64,000 bases of DNA from Gammaproteobacteria bacterium. Its GTDB lineage: Bacteria; Pseudomonadota; Gammaproteobacteria; Burkholderiales; Burkholderiaceae_B. This document shows, piece after piece, positions 55,602 through 64,000 of the stretch. A model generated the notes under the pieces. That model searched no databases, had not been told where the DNA came from, and was given only the letters and a program-made list of their open reading frames with translations. The stretch covers positions 62,001-126,000 of the forward strand of contig JAURJT010000064.1 in assembly GCA_030832095.1 (NCBI GenBank), written 5' to 3'. Each line of letters begins with the position of its first letter. Position 1 is the first letter of the stretch. A program made the position numbers and the translations under genes.

Positions 55602-56777
55602 TTACCGTTTGATTAACTGTACCAAGCTGCGTGCCAAATCTTCTAATTGCGCAAGATTGTGAATCGCCAACATCCCGTCTGCTTTTTTTTGTAAGGCGGC
55701 TGCTCCTTGTGCCGTAGGTTGATACTGGTCAAAGCGCAGCATAGGATTCAACCATAACAGACTGCGACAATTGCGCTTCAACCAGTCTAACTCAGTCGCA
55801 AGTTGTTCTGACCCACCAGTATCCAAGCCATCGCTAATCAGCAGCACTACAGTGCGACGACCGACTAATTGTCGGTTTTGCGTACGTCGCAACTGAGCAA
55901 GCGAGATACCAATTTGCGTGCCACCTGCAAAGTCACTGATCAAGCGATTGGCTTGTTCTAACATTGCATCGGTATCCGTCAATCGAAAAGCAGGATTCAA
56001 ATCTGTCAGGTGATTGCCAAACGCAAAGACTGAGCGCGCGACCCGCCGAGTGCTTTGATGTAAAAAAGCCAACATCAGTCGAGCATAGCGTTCCATCGAG
56101 CCCGACACGTCAATCAATAGCAACACCGGCAAAGGTTCAAGGCGGCGCGAAAGATAAGGCAAGGCGAGCAGCTCTCCGTCATAGCGAGCCGAGTCTCGTA
56201 AGGCTCGCCGCCAATCTAAGCGAACACCATGCGAAGCACTTTGTAGACGCCGTGCCCTCAACTGTGGCCATGGCAAAGTGATTTCACGCGCGAGTTGCTC
56301 AACCAAGCGAAACTCACTCGCACTCAGACTCTCAAAATCTGCGTGTCGCAGGCGTACACGGTCACTAGCCGAGAGCGCGGCATCGAACTGAATCTTTTCC
56401 TCTTCTCGAGGCTGTGATTTGACCGCTGCACGCACCGCTGCAAGCGCCTCTTGCGCGCGAGCAAGACGTTTTGGCTTGGGGGTCGCCTCAGTTGTCTTAG
56501 GCAACATTTGCGCCAACAATTGCTGCGTCAACTCAGGGTTACGAAAATAGGCGTCGAATAATTGCTCAAATACCGCTTGATCTTGTTGGCGACACACAAG
56601 CGTCGCCAATAACGCGGCACGCAAATCGGCTTTCGCTTCAACACCCACCAACAAAGCCGCCTGTAAGCCAAACCCAATGCGTGCGCTGTCCATCGGCAAG
56701 CCGGCGCGTCTGAGCGTACGCCCAAAGCCGATAATATTTTCGGCCATTTTGCCGCTACGTGCGTCACCGAGCTGCAT
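55602..56777 (-). CDS. coxE: CoxE-like VWA domain protein
   Basis: A 391-residue protein with a von Willebrand A domain. The metal site is LLIDVSGSMERYARLMLAFLH, and the conserved end is ISDGLDTGGSEQLATELDWLKRNCRSLLWLNP. In carboxydotrophs CoxE works with the AAA+ protein CoxD in metal-centre maturation. The tandem GTG GTG ATG start makes ATG 56777 the best choice. Confidence 0.9.
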   Translation of the reverse strand: MQLGDARSGKMAENIIGFGRTLRRAGLPMDSARIGFGLQAALLVGVEAKADLRAALLATLVCRQQDQAVFEQLFDAYFRNPELTQQLLAQMLPKTTEATPKPKRLARAQEALAAVRAAVKSQPREEEKIQFDAALSASDRVRLRHADFESLSASEFRLVEQLAREITLPWPQLRARRLQSASHGVRLDWRRALRDSARYDGELLALPYLSRRLEPLPVLLLIDVSGSMERYARLMLAFLHQSTRRVARSVFAFGNHLTDLNPAFRLTDTDAMLEQANRLISDFAGGTQIGISLAQLRRTQNRQLVGRRTVVLLISDGLDTGGSEQLATELDWLKRNCRSLLWLNPMLRFDQYQPTAQGAAALQKKADGMLAIHNLAQLEDLARSLVQLIKR

Positions 56778-56816
56778 CACCACTCTTTGTTCGACAATGG
56801 CTTATCACGCATTTGG

Positions 56817-57734
56817 CTAGTTTGAAGACTCAGTGACTGGATCGGGCTGCAATAAGGCGTCGAGCAGCGGTTCAAGCGCCGCAATATCCTCGCGCTGTTT
56901 AAACAAAATGCCCACAGTGCTCTGCACCACTTCAGGATCAAGCGTAAGTGTGTTGAGCGCGACGAGCGCCTTTGCCCATTCAACACTCTCAGCAATTCCT
57001 GGGCTGCGACTAAAAGCGCTCACGAAGGGCGCACTGCGCAGGCGTTCAACAAAGGATGCTACTTGCTGGGCGAGCGCCTCGCTAGCCTGTGGCACCTGCG
57101 CTCGGACAATTGAAAGTTCACGCTCGCGTTCAGGATAATCGAGCCATTGATACAGGCAGCGGCGTTTGACTGCATCATTTAAATCTCGCGTACGATTGCT
57201 CGTCAAAATGGTGACAGGCGGGCACGCCGCTTTGATCGTTCCAAACTCTGGGATACTGACTTGAAACTCGCCTAGGTACTCAAGCAAAAAGGCTTCGAAG
57301 GGTGCATCGGCTCGGTCAACTTCGTCAATCAGTAATACAGCACCTGGCTCAGCAGCCTCGAGCGCTTGCAACAACGGACGTCTTATCAAATATTTCTCTT
57401 GATAAATCTCGTGCTCGAGTTGATCAGGATTCGCGCCTTCTGGCTGCGCACGCATATGCATCAACTGAGCGGCATGATTCCATTCGTAAAGCGCCTCGCG
57501 CTGCTCCATGCCGTCGTAGCACTGCAACCGAATCAATGGGCGGCTCAAGACTTTAGACAAGGCCTTGGCTAATTCGGTTTTACCGACGCCCGGCTCGCCT
57601 TCTAGCAGTAAAGGCCGTTGTAGACGCAAGCTTAAAAAAACCGCGGTCGCTAAACGTCGTTCGGCCTGATAGCCAACCGCCGCCAGTGCTTCGATCAACG
57701 CGTCGATTGAATCAACGCCACGCGTGCCCGTCAT
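56817..57734 (-). CDS. coxD: MoxR-family AAA+ ATPase, CoxD-like
   Basis: A 305-residue chaperone ATPase. Walker A is LLLEGEPGVGKTELAKAL, Walker B is AVLLIDEVDRADAPFEAFLLEYL, and sensor 1 is TILTSNRTRDLNDAVKRRCLYQWLDYP. With CoxE it is expected to insert sulfur or metal in the active site of the hydroxylase. It follows CoxM after a 169-base gap containing a strong hairpin. Confidence 0.92.
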   Translation of the reverse strand: MTGTRGVDSIDALIEALAAVGYQAERRLATAVFLSLRLQRPLLLEGEPGVGKTELAKALSKVLSRPLIRLQCYDGMEQREALYEWNHAAQLMHMRAQPEGANPDQLEHEIYQEKYLIRRPLLQALEAAEPGAVLLIDEVDRADAPFEAFLLEYLGEFQVSIPEFGTIKAACPPVTILTSNRTRDLNDAVKRRCLYQWLDYPERERELSIVRAQVPQASEALAQQVASFVERLRSAPFVSAFSRSPGIAESVEWAKALVALNTLTLDPEVVQSTVGILFKQREDIAALEPLLDALLQPDPVTESSN

Positions 57735-57831
57735 GTATCTTCCTAGAAACTCACTACGGCGCGTGGGTCGAACGGGCTCAGATGAATACCCCGCAGACCC
57801 CTAGCCATCAACATCTTCTCAAAACCAGACC

Positions 57832-57866
57832 TGTGGCCTCAAGCATAAACAAAAGCTGAGGCCGCA
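57832..57866 (-). terminator. Hairpin with short T-run between coxM and coxD
   Basis: Arms around GGCCTCA and TGAGGCC extend to about 12 pairs with one bulge and a ten-base A-rich loop. On the minus strand TTTT follows seven bases later. This could be a partial terminator that lowers expression of the maturation genes relative to the structural genes. Confidence 0.55.
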
Positions 57867-57903
57867 AGCCTTTCATTCAAATCGTCTTGAGCGATTCAAC
57901 GTT

Positions 57904-58695
57904 TTAGCTCAATGCGTCTTGAACGGCCTTACGCGTTTGAACTTTGATTAACTGCGCACGGTATTCGGCCGAGGCGTGAATATCGCTGTTGAGTTCAGAC
58001 GCATCAATTGCTACACCAGCAACGGACTCGGGTGCAAATTGTTTTGCCAACGCCGCTTCAAGACCGGCATGCCGAAACACGCCGTTGGCCGCGCCGGTGA
58101 CCGCAACGCGCGGTCCCTGAGCAGTATCAGCCACAAATACACCAACCATCGCAAATCTCGAGGCGCCCTGTTTAAACTTGGCGTAAGACGCGCGTTTGGG
58201 GATTGGAAAACTCACTGCAGTAATCAGTTCTCCTGATTGCAACGCCGTTGCGTACATGCCCAAAAAGAAATCATCGGCTGCAATCTTGCGTGTAGTCGTG
58301 TGGATCGTTGCCCCCAAGGCCATTGCAGCGCTGGGATAACAAGCGGCCGGGTCGTTATTGGCGACTGAGCCACCGAGCGTACCCATCGCGCGAACCTGGC
58401 GATCACCAATCCCCCCGGCCAACACGGCCAACGCAGGAATATGCTGTTTGACTAAAGCGTTTTGCTCAACATCACAGTGCTTTGTCATCGCGCCAATGAC
58501 GAGTTGGTCACCTTCTTTACGTACCCCGATCAATTCGTTAACCCGACTCAGATCCACCAATTTCTCAGGCTGCATCAGCCGTTGCTTCATTGAGGCAAGC
58601 ATGGTTTGTCCGCCGGCTAATGCCTGGCCGCCGGCTTGTACCAGCTTAGCTGCCTCAGCTAATGAAGCAGGACGATCGTATGTGAATGCGTACAT
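57904..58695 (-). CDS. coxM: Molybdenum hydroxylase FAD subunit, CoxM-like
   Basis: A 263-residue FAD-binding subunit. The FAD motifs are AGGQTMLASMKQRLMQPEKLVDLSRV and GTLGGSVANNDPAACYPSAAMALGATI, with the second glycine-rich motif in the middle. The C-terminal CO_deh_flav_C domain follows. It shuttles electrons from the [2Fe-2S] subunit to the acceptor. It is third in the order S, L, M, the form II arrangement. Confidence 0.92.
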   Translation of the reverse strand: MYAFTYDRPASLAEAAKLVQAGGQALAGGQTMLASMKQRLMQPEKLVDLSRVNELIGVRKEGDQLVIGAMTKHCDVEQNALVKQHIPALAVLAGGIGDRQVRAMGTLGGSVANNDPAACYPSAAMALGATIHTTTRKIAADDFFLGMYATALQSGELITAVSFPIPKRASYAKFKQGASRFAMVGVFVADTAQGPRVAVTGAANGVFRHAGLEAALAKQFAPESVAGVAIDASELNSDIHASAEYRAQLIKVQTRKAVQDALS

Positions 58696-58710
58696 GTCGA
58701 AATCCTCTGT

Positions 58711-61086
58711 TTATGCTTTCGCTGATTGAATGGCTTGCCACACGCGATGGGGCGTAGCGGGCATATCCAAGTCTTTTACGCCTAACGGTGCCAAGGCGTC
58801 TAACACAGCGTTCATCACCGCAGGAGGTGAGCCAATCGCACCGGCTTCACCACACCCCTTTGTACCCAAAGGATTGTGCGTGCAGGGTGTGCAGACATGT
58901 CCGATATTGAACTGCGGAAAATCATCAGCACGCGGCATCGCGTAATCCATGAATGAACCGGTTAACAGTTGGCCAGTCTCGCGATCGTAGACGCAATTTT
59001 CAATCAAGGCCTGGCCGATACCTTGAACCAAACCACCATGCACTTGACCTTCGACGATCATCGGATTAATGATGGTGCCAAAGTCGTCGACCGCAGTGAA
59101 ACGATCTAAGCGCACAGTCCCGGTCTCTGGATCAATCTCGACTTCGGCGATATAGGTGCCAGAGGGAAAGGTGAAGTTAGTCGGGTCATAGAACGCCGTT
59201 TCGTTTAAGCCAGGTTCGAGAGTTTCGAGAGGATAGTTATGGGGCACATACGCCGTCAGCGCCACAGTGCCGAAAGGGATTTTTTTATCGGTACCACGCA
59301 CAGTAAATTCACCGTTCGCAAAATCGATATCTGTATCCGAGGCTTCCATCAAATGTGCGGCAATCTTTTTGGCCTTTGCTTCAATCTTGTCGAGCGCCTT
59401 CATGATTGCAGCGCCGCCAACTGAGATCGAGCGCGAACCGTATGTCCCCATGCCAAAAGGCACGCGACCGGTATCACCGTGAACAATATCCACCGCATCT
59501 ACCGCAATTCCTAAGCGCGAAGCGACAACCTGCGCAAACGTGGTTTCGTGGCCTTGTCCATGACTATGCGATCCGGTAAAGACCGTCACACTACCCGTTG
59601 GATGCACACGGACTTCACCGCACTCAAACAAACCTGCACGGGCACCTAACGCACCCGCGATATTGCTGGGGGCCAAGCCACAGGCTTCGATATAGCTCGA
59701 GTACCCAATGCCACGCAGCTTACCCTGTGCCTGACTTGCGGCTTGACGTGCTTTGAAGCCAGCGACATCAGCCAGTTTTTGCGAAGCGTCCATGCAGGCA
59801 ACATAGTCACCAATGTCGTATTGCAAAGCGACTGGGGTTTGATACGGAAACTGAGTAATGAAGTTACGACGACGGATTTCATCTTGCGACAGACCAAGTT
59901 CAAACGCGGCTCGGCTAACGATACGCTCAAGCAGGTAGGTTGCTTCAGGACGACCCGCACCACGATACGCATCAACCGGCGCGGTGTTGGTAAACCAGGC
60001 ATCGACCTCGGCGTAAACAAGCGGCGTGGTGTACTGCCCTGCAAGCAGGGTTGCATACAAAATAGTCGGGACACACGTCGAAAAGGTTGAAAGATAAGCG
60101 CCAAGATTAGCGTCTGTGTGCACTCGCAACGCTAAGAATTTTCCGTCTTTATCAAGCGCCAACTCAGCATGGCTTGAGTGATCGCGACCGTGCGCGTCAG
60201 ACAAAAAGGCTTCACCACGCTCACAGACCCATTTGATATTACGATTCAGTTTTTTAGATGCCCAGGTCAGGCAAACGTCTTCGGCATACAAATAAATTTT
60301 CGAACCAAAGCCACCACCAACGTCAGGTGCAATGACGCGCACTTTATGCTCAGGCAAGCCCATCACAAACGCTGTCATCAAGAGACGCTCAACGTGAGGG
60401 TTTTGATTTGAGACGTACAAGGTGTAATCATCGTTGGCGCGGCTATACGACCCAATAGCAGCCCGTGGCTCCATTGCATTGGGCACCAAACGATTGTTAA
60501 TCAAATCAAGCTTGGTGATATGCGCCGCCTTGGTGAAAGCCTCATCCACCAAACCTTTGTCACCAATCGCCCATTTGTAGCAATGATTATCAGGAGCAAT
60601 ATCGTGTAATGCTGGGCCACCATTGGCATCACGCACATCGACTGCGGCGGGCAATGGGTCGTAGTCAACCTCGACAAGCTCAGCAGCATTTTTCGCCTGC
60701 TCAAGCGTTTCGGCAACCACCATCACAACGTGATCACCCACATAGCGCACTTTATCGAGCGCCAACACAGGGTGCGGCGGCTCTTTCATGGGCTGACCAT
60801 CGGTGCTCGTGATCAACCAACCACAGGGCAAACCATTAAGTTTGTCGTTCGCAACATCTTTTCCCTCAAGTACGCCGATCACACCTGGCGCAGCTTTAGC
60901 GGCACTTGTATTGACGCTCTTGATATTGGCGTGTGCATGAGGTGAGCGCACAAACACCGCGTGCGCCATACGCGTGAGCGTAATGTCGTCGGTGTATTGC
61001 CCGGCACCTGTTAAAAATCGATAGTCTTCTTTACGTAAAACTGACTCCCCGATATGAGGAAGTTTGGCGAATTCATTTGCACCCAT
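58711..61086 (-). CDS. coxL: Molybdenum hydroxylase large subunit, form II CoxL-like
   Basis: A 791-residue molybdopterin-binding subunit. The active-site loop reads AYRGAGR at 373-379, the form II motif; true CO dehydrogenase (form I) has AYxCSFR and the catalytic Cys. The molybdopterin site has [20 protein letters not shown], and the catalytic Glu is in [19 protein letters not shown]. It is therefore probably a hydroxylase of an organic substrate. The gene follows CoxS by 10 bases. Confidence 0.93.
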   Translation of the reverse strand: MGANEFAKLPHIGESVLRKEDYRFLTGAGQYTDDITLTRMAHAVFVRSPHAHANIKSVNTSAAKAAPGVIGVLEGKDVANDKLNGLPCGWLITSTDGQPMKEPPHPVLALDKVRYVGDHVVMVVAETLEQAKNAAELVEVDYDPLPAAVDVRDANGGPALHDIAPDNHCYKWAIGDKGLVDEAFTKAAHITKLDLINNRLVPNAMEPRAAIGSYSRANDDYTLYVSNQNPHVERLLMTAFVMGLPEHKVRVIAPDVGGGFGSKIYLYAEDVCLTWASKKLNRNIKWVCERGEAFLSDAHGRDHSSHAELALDKDGKFLALRVHTDANLGAYLSTFSTCVPTILYATLLAGQYTTPLVYAEVDAWFTNTAPVDAYRGAGRPEATYLLERIVSRAAFELGLSQDEIRRRNFITQFPYQTPVALQYDIGDYVACMDASQKLADVAGFKARQAASQAQGKLRGIGYSSYIEACGLAPSNIAGALGARAGLFECGEVRVHPTGSVTVFTGSHSHGQGHETTFAQVVASRLGIAVDAVDIVHGDTGRVPFGMGTYGSRSISVGGAAIMKALDKIEAKAKKIAAHLMEASDTDIDFANGEFTVRGTDKKIPFGTVALTAYVPHNYPLETLEPGLNETAFYDPTNFTFPSGTYIAEVEIDPETGTVRLDRFTAVDDFGTIINPMIVEGQVHGGLVQGIGQALIENCVYDRETGQLLTGSFMDYAMPRADDFPQFNIGHVCTPCTHNPLGTKGCGEAGAIGSPPAVMNAVLDALAPLGVKDLDMPATPHRVWQAIQSAKA

Positions 61087-61096
61087 GGCAGTCTCC

Positions 61097-61567
61097 TTAG
61101 GCTTTCATGGCGGCAGCACCTTGCTGCACTGCCTTGATGATGTTTTGATACCCAGTACAACGGCAGATATTGCCATCGAGTTTCTCGCGGATTTGCTGCT
61201 CGGTCGGATTGGGATGGTGCCGACAAATGTCCACGGCATTCATCACCATGCCGGGCGTGCAATAGCCGCATTGCAGACCATGACAGTCTTTAAACGCCGC
61301 CTGCATAGGATGCATTGTGCCGTCTGGCTGAGCCAACCCTTCAATGGTCGCAATTTGTGCACCCTCTGCCTGAGCGAGCAACACATTGCATGACTTAATC
61401 GCCTGACCATTCATGATGACGGTGCACGCACCGCACTGGGCAGTGTCGCAACCCACATGGGTCCCGGTCAGATTAAGATGTTCGCGAAGCGCCTGCACCA
61501 ACAAGGTATTCTCTGGCGCATTCAGCGTGACGGCGGCGCCGTTTACTGTCAATTGAACCTGCATCAT
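61097..61567 (-). CDS. coxS: Molybdenum hydroxylase [2Fe-2S] subunit, CoxS-like
   Basis: A 156-residue iron-sulfur subunit. The plant-type ferredoxin cluster is [18 protein letters not shown] with the further Cys in IKSCNVL; the second cluster is [15 protein letters not shown] and [15 protein letters not shown] 61567 follows GGAG at eight bases; the longer frame upstream is not used. It is the first gene of the S-L-M operon. Confidence 0.93.
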   Translation of the reverse strand: MMQVQLTVNGAAVTLNAPENTLLVQALREHLNLTGTHVGCDTAQCGACTVIMNGQAIKSCNVLLAQAEGAQIATIEGLAQPDGTMHPMQAAFKDCHGLQCGYCTPGMVMNAVDICRHHPNPTEQQIREKLDGNICRCTGYQNIIKAVQQGAAAMKA

Positions 61568-61761
61568 CGAGCGGTCTCCAAGAGCAAAATTATTGTCGAA
61601 CAACGAAAAACAAGGCAGGCAATACTTGGTCAGGTGCCTCACGACCCCTGATTTTGACGGGATTGCCTCGATTCTAGTTTTTCTTGTTAAGCCAATCTAA
61701 CACGAGTGGATTGAAATAGAATGGTATTTTTCAGTGATTACGTGAGACTTACGGACAAACC

Positions 61762-62592
61762 ATGACAACAACATCTAAAGAACTCTCAGCTTCGCTTCGC
61801 GCCCGCTACGGTCACAGCCCAGACGTTCTTGACGAACTGAATCCCACAATCGAGACCATGCTGCAGCACCGCTCAGTGCGCGCCTATACCTCGCAACCAG
61901 TCCCGGCCAACACAGCCGAACTTCTTGTTGCAGCCGCACAATCGGCCTCCACGTCTTCGAATATGCAAACCTGGAGCGTGATTGCGGTCACCGACCCCGG
62001 TCGCAAAGATCGGTTAGCCAAAATTGCCAACAATCAAGAGTTTGTGCGCGCCTGCCCACTCTTTTTGGTTTGGGTCACTGACCTCGCACGACTCAAAGCC
62101 CTGGGTCTTGACCGTCAAAAACCTCACGAAAGCTTAAATTACCTTGAGATGCTCTTGGTGGGCGCAATTGACTCAGCATTGGCTGCCCAAAACGCTGCGG
62201 TGGCAGCCGAGTCTATGAATTTAGGCATGGTGTATATCGGCGCAATTCGCAACAACCCCATCGCCGTGGCCAAAGAGCTGAATTTGCCGCCCATGAGCTT
62301 TGCGACCTTCGGGATGTGTATCGGTTATGCCGAACCTTCGCTCGCAACCGCCGTCAAGCCGCGCTTGCCACAGTCTGCAATTTTGCATAAAGACACCTAC
62401 GACTCTCAGGCCTATAAAGCCGGGGTCGAATCCTATAACCAGACGATGGATACCTTTTATGCAGAGCAAAAAATGACCCCACTTGGGCCCTGGGATCTGC
62501 ACACCTTAAATCGTGTGCGCGGCCCCGAAGCAATGGGCGGACGGCACACTCTGATGGAAACCCTGCGTTCAATGGGTTTTGAAATTCGTTAA
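61762..62592 (+). CDS. NADPH-dependent nitroreductase, NfsA-like
   Basis: A 276-residue FMN enzyme. The N-terminal LQHRSVRAYTSQPVPANTAELLVAAAQSASTSSNMQTWSVI is the NfsA/FRP signature, and GMVYIGAIRNNPIAVAKELNLPPMSFATFGMCIGYAE is the second FMN-contact region. It reduces nitro compounds, quinones or flavins. It is divergent from coxS. Its TAA and the convergent ABC gene TAA share the palindrome GTTAAC. Confidence 0.9.
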   Translation: MTTTSKELSASLRARYGHSPDVLDELNPTIETMLQHRSVRAYTSQPVPANTAELLVAAAQSASTSSNMQTWSVIAVTDPGRKDRLAKIANNQEFVRACPLFLVWVTDLARLKALGLDRQKPHESLNYLEMLLVGAIDSALAAQNAAVAAESMNLGMVYIGAIRNNPIAVAKELNLPPMSFATFGMCIGYAEPSLATAVKPRLPQSAILHKDTYDSQAYKAGVESYNQTMDTFYAEQKMTPLGPWDLHTLNRVRGPEAMGGRHTLMETLRSMGFEIR

Positions 62593-64000
62593 CTCACCTG
62601 ATCGTCTTGGCGCTTTTGCATGTTCCACATTTGTGCATAAGTGCCTTCTTTAGCGATCAACTCGGCGTGGCTGCCACGCTCGACGATTTGTCCTTGGTCC
62701 ATCACTAAGATTTGATCGGCATGTACGATTGTCGATAACCTGTGGGCGATGATCAGCGTGGTGTGATTGCGCGCAAGACCGGTGAGCTCTTCTTGTAAGG
62801 CGCGCTCGGTTTTTGAATCTAGCGCAGAGGTCGCTTCATCAAAGATCAGCATCGCCGGCTTTTTCAGTAAGGTACGCGCAATCGCCACACGCTGTTTTTC
62901 ACCTCCCGACAATTTCAGGCCGCGTTCACCGACTTGCGTGTTGTACCCCTCGGGCAAGTGCGCAATGAACTGATCCATCTGCGCCGCGCGCGCCGCGGTT
63001 TGTATGTCAGTCTCAGAGGCGCCAGGGCACCCGTACGCAATGTTATACGCGATCGTGTCGTTGAACAAAACCGTATCTTGCGGAACAATGCCGATCGCCT
63101 GACGCAAACTGGCTTGCTGCACCTGTTTAATATCTTGCCCATCGATCAGGATCGCGCCCGACTGCACATCGTAAAAGCGGAACAACAAACGCGCCAGCGT
63201 GCTTTTGCCCGCCCCGCTACGCCCAACTACCGCGGTAATCGTCCCCGCTGGGATCGTAAAACTTAAGTCATGCAAAATGGTTCGGTTTGACTCGTAGTGA
63301 AAACGTACCCGCTCAAAACGCACTTCAGGCCCCTGAGTTCGATCCGCAATGACCAGCGCAGGCGCACCCGGCTCATCCGCGATTTCGCGATCGGCCATGA
63401 GTAAGGTAAACATTCGATCAAGGTCAGTGAGAGACTGTTTGATCTCGCGATAAATAACGCCTAAAAAATTCAAGGGGATATACAGCTGAATCATCAAGGT
63501 ATTGACCAAGACAAGATCACCAAGCGTCATCGAGCCGTTGGCCACGCCAACGGTTGAGCGCCATAAAATCAGTACTAGACCCACGCCAATGATGAACTGC
63601 TGACCTACGTTCAACAGCGACAAGGATTTTTGCGACTTGATCGCCGCAGCCTGATAACGGACAAGATTCTCGTCATAGCGTCTGGCCTCGAACGACTCGT
63701 TGCCAAAATATTTAACGGTTTCAAAGTTCAATAAAGAATCGATCGCCTTTTGATTTGCGCGCGAATCCATGTCGTTCATGGTGCGACGCAGGTGTGTTCG
63801 CCATTCAGTGACAACGATGGTAAACGCGATATAAATGATCAAAGCGCCTAGCGTGATCGCAGCAAACCAAATGTTGTATTGATAGGCAAAATAACCGAGT
63901 ACCAACAGAAACTCGATGAGCGTTGGCACGATGCTGTACAGCGAATACGAAACAAGTGATTGAATCGCACGTGTGCCACGCTCGATGTCACGACTGACAC
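62589..64000 (-). CDS. Atm1/HMT1-type ABC exporter, C-terminal part (truncated by window edge)
   Basis: The frame stays open to the window end, so the gene begins beyond 64000. The edge sequence reads SRDIERGTRAIQSL and then SIVPTLIEFLLVLGYF, characteristic of the Atm1/ABCB7/HMT1 family. Walker A is AVVGRSGAGKSTLARLLFRFYD, the signature is LSGGEKQRVAIARTLL and Walker B is [17 protein letters not shown]. These exporters move glutathione-linked compounds or metal-chelates out of the cytoplasm. The 5-prime part is not visible. Confidence 0.92.
   Translation of the reverse strand, partial: VSRDIERGTRAIQSLVSYSLYSIVPTLIEFLLVLGYFAYQYNIWFAAITLGALIIYIAFTIVVTEWRTHLRRTMNDMDSRANQKAIDSLLNFETVKYFGNESFEARRYDENLVRYQAAAIKSQKSLSLLNVGQQFIIGVGLVLILWRSTVGVANGSMTLGDLVLVNTLMIQLYIPLNFLGVIYREIKQSLTDLDRMFTLLMADREIADEPGAPALVIADRTQGPEVRFERVRFHYESNRTILHDLSFTIPAGTITAVVGRSGAGKSTLARLLFRFYDVQSGAILIDGQDIKQVQQASLRQAIGIVPQDTVLFNDTIAYNIAYGCPGASETDIQTAARAAQMDQFIAHLPEGYNTQVGERGLKLSGGEKQRVAIARTLLKKPAMLIFDEATSALDSKTERALQEELTGLARNHTTLIIAHRLSTIVHADQILVMDQGQIVERGSHAELIAKEGTYAQMWNMQKRQDDQVS

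Noticed and set aside
58711..61086. True carbon monoxide dehydrogenase
   Set aside because: The active-site loop is AYRGAGR (form II), not the AYxCSFR form of carboxydotrophs.

Overview
The window looks like a chromosomal segment of a Burkholderiales betaproteobacterium, probably Alcaligenaceae-like. This rests on four Bug-type tripartite tricarboxylate transporter binding proteins without partner permeases, three MmgE/PrpD proteins, two CaiB-type CoA-transferases, and housekeeping neighbours (gloB, mltD, fabI) typical of the order. Base composition looks moderate by eye. The taxonomy is inferred from gene content only. I saw no rRNA, tRNA, CRISPR array, insertion sequence or phage gene, and with revised starts no gene-free stretch exceeds about 280 bases.

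Layout. 1-3.9 kb: methyltransferase, gloB, mltD, fabI. 3.9-7.5 kb (minus): a small catabolic operon with a 3-hydroxyisobutyrate dehydrogenase-like protein, an SCP2-like protein, an alpha/beta hydrolase and MmgE/PrpD. 7.7-11.6 kb (minus): a tightly overlapping operon with a SulP permease, a CYTH-like protein, two half-size ChrA proteins and a YggU-family protein. 11.8-14.5 kb: amidase and BenE. 14.5-23.9 kb: the most unusual region. It holds a GTP cyclohydrolase II with a degraded RibB half, a stand-alone RibD reductase domain, a GT4 glycosyltransferase, a pterin-synthase-fold protein lacking its catalytic residues, a zinc-dehydrogenase-like protein, an OpgH-like glucosyltransferase, an NdvA-like exporter, an unannotated 40-residue ORF and a methyltransferase. 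23.9-31.2 kb (minus): FAH-family hydrolase, GntR regulator, CaiB, acyl-CoA dehydrogenase, MmgE/PrpD, Bug protein and MaoC. 31.3-34.5 kb: a Tat-exported animal-type haem peroxidase and an OprB-like porin. 34.7-41.6 kb (minus): a lyase, Bug protein, PrpD and aldolase operon running into a BaeSR-like two-component system. 41.9-49.7 kb: Bug protein, a Liv-type ABC transporter operon, a LysR regulator and a divergent nitrilase. 49.7-61.6 kb (minus): a form II Cox-like molybdenum hydroxylase with maturation genes, then a lactonase-like hydrolase, a DMT exporter, a Bug protein, a CaiB and an AcuI-like reductase. 61.8-64 kb: nitroreductase and the 3-prime part of an Atm1/HMT-type ABC exporter.

How it fits together. 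Most of the window is accessory catabolism for organic acids, amides, nitriles and heterocycles: uptake proteins, CoA-transferases, dehydrogenases and hydratases, each with its own regulator. Two findings stand out. First, the 14.5-23.9 kb region may make and export a glycosylated, methylated pyrimidine or pterin-like compound, or combine this with a glucan pathway. Second, two near-identical palindromes (TTTGCAA-N6-TTGCAAA) lie at almost the same distance from the putative -10 boxes of the liv operon and the nitrilase, which predicts a LysR regulon linking uptake to nitrile hydrolysis.
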